Origin: Hyalella azteca
Lineage: Eukaryota; Arthropoda; Malacostraca; Amphipoda; Hyalellidae
Reading direction: 5' to 3'
Assembly: GCF_000764305.2 (NCBI RefSeq)
Contig: NW_025939196.1
Location: forward strand, 1 to 64,000
DNA length: 64,000 bases
How positions within the stretch are numbered: position 1 is the stretch's first letter; the number at the start of each line of letters is the position of its first letter. Shown here piece by piece: positions 59,101-64,000 of this stretch. The position numbers and the translations under genes are program-made. Below the pieces are notes generated by a model, which worked only from the letters and a program-made list of their open reading frames with translations, was not told where the DNA came from and did not search any database.

Positions 59101-62100
59101 TTGGCTCAACATGAGATCCTTGTTGCATTCCTGCTGCGGCCACAGCCGCCTCTTCAGCTTGCTGCACCTCCTCTCGCTGCTTTCGTAGTTCCTGTCTGTG
59201 AAGCAACTCGGCTTGCGTCACTGGGCGAGTCCTGGAGCCATATAAGCAATATTAGGTACATTAGATTAGAACAAAGGTGGAAGATTTAACAGCAATCGCC
59301 TTGCAGAGGTAACATCTGCTCTTCAACAATATACACTAGAATTAGTCACAAAGACGCTATTCATATTATAAGTCTCTCTTCTTGAGACATACTTGTAACA
59401 AAGGACCACAAAATACTAGATTGTATCAGTATGCAGTAGAATTAATATAAAAATAAGATATGATTACAATTGAATAAATGTACTTGAACATTGAGAAGAT
59501 GCTTTTTTTAAACTTACTTAACAAAATAATCAATTCCAAACAAATAATGAACCCTAATAAGCTTGATTATATGATGAAAATCTTACTTCCTAAACTTATT
59601 TTATCCCAGACAAAATAAAATAGTAAGCTGATAGGTCCTAAAACATTTGTCAAGAAAGCTCTTCTAGGACATATTCTGAACTGACCCGTAAGGCAGCAGA
59701 AGGATGTCCTGCATGTAGTCTAATAAGAGCTTTGCAGTAGCAGGCTTCTCTTTTAGTTTCATGAGTGGAGAGTCAGGCAGGCAATGAGCAGAGCCTTTGA
59801 TGTGCCCAAGAACAGGCAGCAGGAGGACCAAAACACTGCATGAACACAATAATAACTGACCAAGAAACCAGTGTGACAAGATACCGTCTATCAGTACATT
59901 TTTATATTAAGACTCTTGAAATTGATCTGAAAAAATCATTTTAAAAATCATCTCAGTAACAACTCCATAAAGTAACAAACTTGGAGACAGGAAAAAATAG
60001 ACCCAAATGATTACGGTATTTACCTTCTTCCCTGCATTATTTACCTGTCTTGTTGATGAGGTGGCTTGCCCTCCAGACTCTCTAATAATTTTGGCAGAAG
60101 CTCTACTTGTTTGTTACAATCAAGCCGTGGAAACCCCATCCGAATGTACACAAGAGAAAAATTCTGAAAATAAAGTTTATATACAACTGCCAAATTATAT
60201 TATTCAATAGTAATCATGTAATAAAAAACATTGAAATTCAAAACGAAGGCAAGGAGTAAACTAGAATTGAATAGCTTTCACATCATGATGACTATATTGT
60301 TCTTGAATTAAAACCTCAAACAAATACTCTATCATCCTAAGAATTTCATACTATCAACATTTTTACTCAGAAGATTCAAAACAACCAGCCATTCAAATTT
60401 ACATCACAAGCAGAGGCCAGCAAGATTTTCAATGGATTGCTCTGCAGAAGGCAACTTATTTTACAATTTAAGCCACTAAAAAGCCACTCCAACATACCAC
60501 AACAAAAGCAGAAGCGCCTGGAGAACTGAACTGTTCCAAGAGAGCTTCCACTGGCAGTTGAATGTGTTGATGGTCTTTAATGCGGCGATTTATATGCCCA
60601 AGCATCTCAACTATCTGTTAACATATTTTCAACTCATTTGTTAATTAGAAGATAAAGATTTATACCTAGATAATAAATTTATGTTTTGTCAAGACTGAAC
60701 AAACTGCACAATATCTTCACAAACATTATCACTAAGAAAGAATTAAGCATTATATATATACACTTGAAGATTCCACATTGAATGAAATATCTCATAGAAT
60801 AAAATATTTCAAAATTTCCCTTGCTCATAAACCATGATAGACATAGTATTTTATCAAACATCATATTCTAAGTTAACAAACATTGAATATATTTATTTTA
60901 ACAGGCAAAGACTATCACTATGCAACATGCTTAACATGGAAAAAGTCTGAAGAACTTATATGTGACTTACAGTTGTGCGGACCATGTCATTCCCAGAGTT
61001 GAGTTTGTTTATAACAGGAGCAAGATACTTCACCAATTCTGCCTGCAACTCTTCATCTGTGCCAGCTCCAGTGATCCGATCATAAACCCGTTGCACCAAA
61101 GCTGAAAATAATTTTAAAATGTTATTCTAGTAGATCAAAAAATGTGAATCTTTTAGAAATCTCTGGCCATATAAAAAAAATACTAATTTAAACTCTAAAT
61201 ATGGCTCATAAGTGGCGTAGATCAAAAAATGTGAATCTTTTAGAAATCTCTGGCCATATAAAAAAAAATACTAATTTAAACTCTAAATATGGCTCATAAG
61301 TGGCTACAAATGTGGCTCTTCAGTCATGTATTTTGATAAATCTGAAATCTTGTTGCTTAATCATGAAATTTGTTTTAAAAACTAGCAGGTTGCATGGGAT
61401 TGACAATCCCTGAAAGCTCAGATTTATATTTTCCTATATGTTTGATGTCAATTATGCCTCTCAATTATAATGAATAGAATGAGATGCCTGATTGACACCA
61501 GACATAAATCCTATTAATAGAAACATTATACTAGGTCATAAACCATTTCATTTTTGAAAATGGTAAAAAAAATTGTATTTACAATTCAATAGAAAATACC
61601 AATATTTACAGATTTAAAAATCATTGTATGTTTTATTGGATAGAATTCATATTTTTGAAATGCCTTACTATGCTCCAGGCTACTAAAAGGCTCTTCAACT
61701 AAAATATCCTTAATTAAACAACACATTTATACTTACAATGCCAGGCTCAATAAACACAACCCACAAACTTGGTCAAATTTTTATAAGATCAGCAGGGAGA
61801 TTATTCATCAAGCAGGAATCTGTTATACATGCAGGAATGTTATACTGCAGAATCAATCGTGTGCAACAGCCAACTAGCCAAGGTGGCAGGAATCTAATGA
61901 TGGCTAGTGTTAACTTGTTAGTTCTTGTTGCGCAATCGGTGGGTAAGGTAGCTACAGCGTATTAACTGCAGATAAAGCTCCCGAACTTACAGATGATAAT
62001 TGAGTGAAAACTTTATGTGATATATTGTGGTGAGCCTTCTAAAGTTTTAATAATGAAGAAATCACAAGGTTCACAGAATCTAAAGGTTTGAATGCTAAAT

Positions 62101-62581
62101 TGCCAAGTACAGTACTCCATTCCTGTCTCTTATACACATCTAGATNTGTATAAGAGACAGTACCTACATATTGTATAAAGCTTTTAAAACCAGATATGTT
62201 AGTGTTCATTCAGCTTTATAATTGATTTGCTTCATTCTTGTATTATTTCTTGCTTATGTTTATGCTCTGCACATGTGTTTGTCCACTTTCTTGCAATGCT
62301 CGCTTTTAATTTAAAAAATGTAAATTACACAATAGCGAGTTGTTTTTACTATTTTACTTTAATTGCTTTACTATTTCAATCCTCTAATTTCAATGCTTGC
62401 TAGTTTATTACTTCAATACCAATCTGTTTTCAATTTATGTGTTCACCCAATAAGTTGCCATTATTATAATAGTTGCAATAGTGTCTATTTACCGTGGTAT
62501 ACTTTAATCTCTTGAATTACAGCAGTTTTTAACTGTAAATTCATCTTACTTACCAAGATCATTTGGCTGCAACGTAACCAT
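47174..62581 (-). CDS. Ecm29: Proteasome adaptor/scaffold Ecm29 (ECPAS), 23 coding exons
   Basis: Ecm29 is a HEAT-repeat solenoid that binds the 26S proteasome, tethers core and regulatory particles, and links proteasomes to motors and membranes. Exons (minus order): 62554-62581, 60971-61101, 60498-60614, 60045-60163, 59686-59835, 58083-59231, 57705-57900, 57028-57193, 56541-56673, 56044-56128, 55428-55623, 54839-55155, 54466-54570, 53761-53892, 53168-53347, 52783-52897, 52319-52620, 51712-51882, 51046-51291, 50237-50502, 48791-49974, 48278-48550, 47174-47253. They sum to 5841 bases, 1946 aa, in one frame. Signatures: [13 protein letters not shown] and YIRMGFPRL (N-terminus), [16 protein letters not shown] (about 687-702), [20 protein letters not shown] (about 1185), [14 protein letters not shown] and [10 protein letters not shown] (about 1375-1416), [14 protein letters not shown]. 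It is slightly longer than the human protein (about 1845 aa), mainly through low-complexity inserts in exons 6 and 12, and lacks the last ~45 human residues. One intron uses a GC donor (53167-53166). Confidence 0.97.
47262..47560 (+). repeat. Imperfect ~60-120 bp tandem repeat in Ecm29 last intron
   Basis: Units combine ACTGCTACTGCTAATTACAA with TTACTACCGATAGTTCTA or TTACTAGCGATATTTATAAC, alternating about four times. The array begins about 10 bases upstream of the last exon on the minus strand. Confidence 0.85.
48062..48290 (+). repeat. 43-bp minisatellite overlapping the Ecm29 exon 22 donor
   Basis: CCTAGACAATAGTTGA begins at 48062, 48105, 48148, 48191, 48234 and 48277, an exact 43-base period. 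The last unit (48277) contains the true end of exon 22 and its GTAGGT donor, so the five others carry copies of the exon-donor junction. An in-frame TAG follows immediately if the donor is not used. Confidence 0.95.
52155..52230 (+). mobile_element. Short non-LTR 3' end in Ecm29 intron 17
   Basis: AAGAATCGGCGACAGGCC, then TACTTCAACGCCGAAGAT, is the family 3' motif. Its tail is a few ATACT pentamers (ACCATACTATACTAC). It is inserted opposite to Ecm29. Confidence 0.75.
53611..53760 (+). repeat. 25-bp minisatellite at the Ecm29 exon 14 donor
   Basis: Six units of AGGACAGGYCACTGGCAGCA-type sequence start at 53611, 53636, 53661, 53686, 53711 and 53736. The array ends at the first bases of the intron (GTGCATG at 53760-53754), so it fills the start of the intron after exon 14. 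Confidence 0.95.
56135..56475 (+). repeat. ~29-bp minisatellite in Ecm29 intron 9
   Basis: Ten or more units of ACTATACAAAAATATCACCA followed by TCAGCATTT occur with small variations, filling the intron between exons 9 and 10. Confidence 0.9.
56616..56904 (-). repeat. 120-bp tandem triplication over the Ecm29 exon 9 acceptor
   Basis: AGACCACGCGTTCGCCACCA begins at 56615-56617, 56735-56737 and 56855-56857. The first two copies are identical over the full 120 bases and the third is cut by a single N at 56905. Each unit holds the first ~58 bases of exon 9, its 3' splice site and ~60 bases of intron. Using the upstream acceptor would reach a stop within about 25 codons. Confidence 0.9.
57661..57754 (+). 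repeat. 38-bp direct duplication across the Ecm29 exon 7 3' end
   Basis: CTTCAAGGCGTAAGGCAGGG and the following 18 bases at 57661-57698 recur at 57717-57754. The second copy is inside exon 7; the first lies in the intron just past the GTTAGT donor. Confidence 0.95.
61131..61305 (+). repeat. ~87-bp tandem duplication in Ecm29 intron 1
   Basis: GTAGATCAAAAAATGTGAAT through ATGGCTCATAAGTGGC occurs twice back to back with only a homopolymer length change, close to the exon 2 acceptor. Confidence 0.95.
62123..62160. other. Nextera/Tn5 mate-pair junction adapter (assembly contaminant)
   Basis: CTGTCTCTTATACACATCT is followed directly by its reverse complement, 38 bases in all, with one N at 62146 where the adapter has G. 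The 19-base unit is the Tn5 mosaic end, and the 38-base palindrome is the circularisation junction of Nextera mate-pair libraries. It is not genomic and lies in Ecm29 intron 1, so the coding sequence is unaffected. Confidence 0.97.
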
Positions 62582-63102
62582 GGTTGTTGGTAGTAACGGA
62601 CAATTTATGATAAATATGAGACAAATTTAAATTTTATACTTTAGATTGCATAATTATGAAGAGAACCTAAGTTCCAAAGACTTGCTTAGATTCCGGGCAA
62701 GTGACAACAAATCTCAGTTTCAGTCTAAATGATTCCCTGAACCAGCTGATGGGATGAATCGGCAAGCTGTTTACAACGGTGATAAAAGCTCAGAGTCATG
62801 TTGATCTCGTTATAGGTATTTGCCACGCTTACCTGAAATCATGATATTCATATAATATACATATATGGCTGTCTGTTAAATAGAATAATTAAATATAAAA
62901 ATTTAGAAACATTCTTAAAAAGGATTTTTTGGAATTTTTCACCATTATTTTGGTGATCCTCTCTCATTCTTTAGTTGCTAATGGTTACTAGTAAGGTGAA
63001 CTCTATTATATGTTTGGTGATGTATATTAGTTAAATTCAGACAAATTTGAGCTTAACTTCGCAAAACTCACTAAACAATCATAATCTACTTAGATGATTC
63101 GA
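62582..63102. other. Ecm29 upstream region
   Basis: This is AT-rich sequence upstream of the Ecm29 start codon (ATG at 62581-62579, chosen because the protein's N-terminus aligns with the family and the first exon ends in a good GTAAGT donor). No promoter motif stands out. Confidence 0.4.
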
Positions 63103-63984
63103 CGTCTCAGACAATTTTACGGCCGGACTCGTGGCCGGTCTCCCCAAATTCAGTGAACAAGGAATATCTCTCAAAGTAATGTACGTAGCTCGATGAAATT
63201 TGGCACACGTATTCATTAGGACCTAACTAGGTGATGTTTAGCTCGTGAAAATTTTTTAGATTTCGCTTTCATACTCAAGAAATTTCTTCTAAAATACTGA
63301 ACAGATTTTAACGAAACTTTGTATATGAATACCTAACCACCCAACGGTGCAAATTTAAAAATCAGCCTGAGAAATGCCGGTCGTTTTACCGCATAACTCG
63401 CAAACAAAGGTATAATCGAAAAAGTTGTCATGAGCTAAACATCATTACATCACCGTTGGAAGGTTAAGTATTTATAAACAAAGTTTCATTCAAATCTGCT
63501 CGGTGGTTTAGAAGAAATTTCTTGTTCACTGCGAATTTAAGCACGTATTGCTGTTTAAGTCATGAATAAGGGTGAAATGGAAAAAATCGGAAACGAAGGC
63601 AAAATATAAAAAAATTTACGAGCTAAACATCACCGTTGGATAGTTAGGAATGCATATTCAAAATTTCGTTCAAATCTGTTCAGTACTTAGGAAGAATTGT
63701 CACGTAATCCTACGTGACATTTTTCAGTACTTTGGAAGAAATGTCACGTAATCCTACGTGACATTTTTCAGGACTTTGGAAGAAATGTCACGTCACGTTC
63801 CGGCACGCATCGCACATTTGAAGGCGAAATTAAAAAAAATTCACGAGCTTATCATCACCGTTCAGTCCTCATGAATACCTGAACCAAGTTTCAACGAGCT
63901 ACGTCTTTTACTTTGGGAGTTATTCCTAGTTCGCTTAATTTGAGGAGACCGGCCGCTAGTCCGGCCGTAAAATTGTCCGAGACG
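63103..63984. mobile_element. Complete foldback MITE (~882 bp)
   Basis: Both ends read inwards as CGTCTCRGACAATTTTACGG, then CCGG...GGCCGGTCTCC, and stay alignable for about 100 bases. Inside, GGTGATGTTTAGCTCGTGA-type units on the left face reverse-complement units (GAGCTAAACATCACCGTTGG) on the right, and a short tandem piece (TCACGTAATCCTACGTGACA) repeats near 63700-63790. It has no coding capacity. The same family is seen truncated at 12890-13565. Confidence 0.85.
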
Positions 63985-64000
63985 AGATTTTTCTAATATA

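Noticed and set aside
1..64000. tRNA, rRNA or snRNA genes
   Set aside because: No paired A-box/B-box with cloverleaf and no rRNA or snRNA signature was found by eye; a covariance-model search would be decisive.

Overview
The window is a gene-poor, repeat-rich, AT-rich piece of a eukaryotic nuclear genome. It has spliced genes with GT-AG introns, and its transposon content (mariner/Tc1, hAT-like, foldback MITEs, non-LTR retrotransposon 3' ends) resembles that of arthropods. The protein families fit an arthropod, and a crustacean seems likely, but this is inferred from family resemblance and repeat style; no species marker was seen.

Four protein-coding genes could be assembled exon by exon, with every splice phase consistent. 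(1) PIGL, + strand, 24392-27960, 7 exons, 343 aa: the GlcNAc-PI de-N-acetylase of GPI-anchor synthesis. (2) A Ly6/uPAR-type (quiver-like) GPI-anchored protein, - strand, 37905-33863, 3 exons, 126 aa, with ten cysteines and a terminal CC..DxCN motif. (3) An unrecognised secreted Ser/Thr/Asn-rich protein, - strand, 44075-40367, 3 exons, 659 aa. (4) Ecm29/ECPAS, the HEAT-repeat proteasome adaptor, - strand, 62581-47174, 23 coding exons, 1946 aa, complete from start to stop. A partial kinesin motor domain (two joinable exons, 17047-16469, -) lies in the repeat-rich left half and may be a gene fragment or pseudogene.

Layout: 1-24000 is almost entirely repeats. It holds three copies of a roughly 650-bp dispersed repeat, a truncated mariner/Tc1 element, an inverted-repeat pair 4 kb apart, a 14-bp minisatellite running into a 256-base assembly gap, a foldback element, the kinesin fragment, a non-LTR retrotransposon end, and a long degenerate satellite. 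That satellite was invaded by a hAT-like element, which was itself invaded by a 980-bp TIR element. 24300-28900 is PIGL. 28900-33860 is intergenic with MITEs, one retroposon with a 13-bp target-site duplication, and a 32-bp minisatellite. 33860-44100 holds the Ly6 gene and the secreted orphan, with retrotransposon ends in their introns and flanks. 47170-62600 is Ecm29. 63103-63984 is a complete foldback MITE.

Functionally the genes look unrelated, apart from one link: PIGL makes the GPI precursor and the neighbouring Ly6 protein looks like a GPI-anchored client. I did not find a convincing new multi-gene system. The notable observations are a split Ly6 gene whose polyadenylation signal appears to come from a MITE two bases after its stop codon, tandem duplications that repeatedly straddle Ecm29 splice sites, a duplicated PIGL start region that creates an upstream ORF, a layered transposon nest, and an intact 38-bp Nextera/Tn5 mate-pair junction adapter left in Ecm29 intron 1 by assembly.
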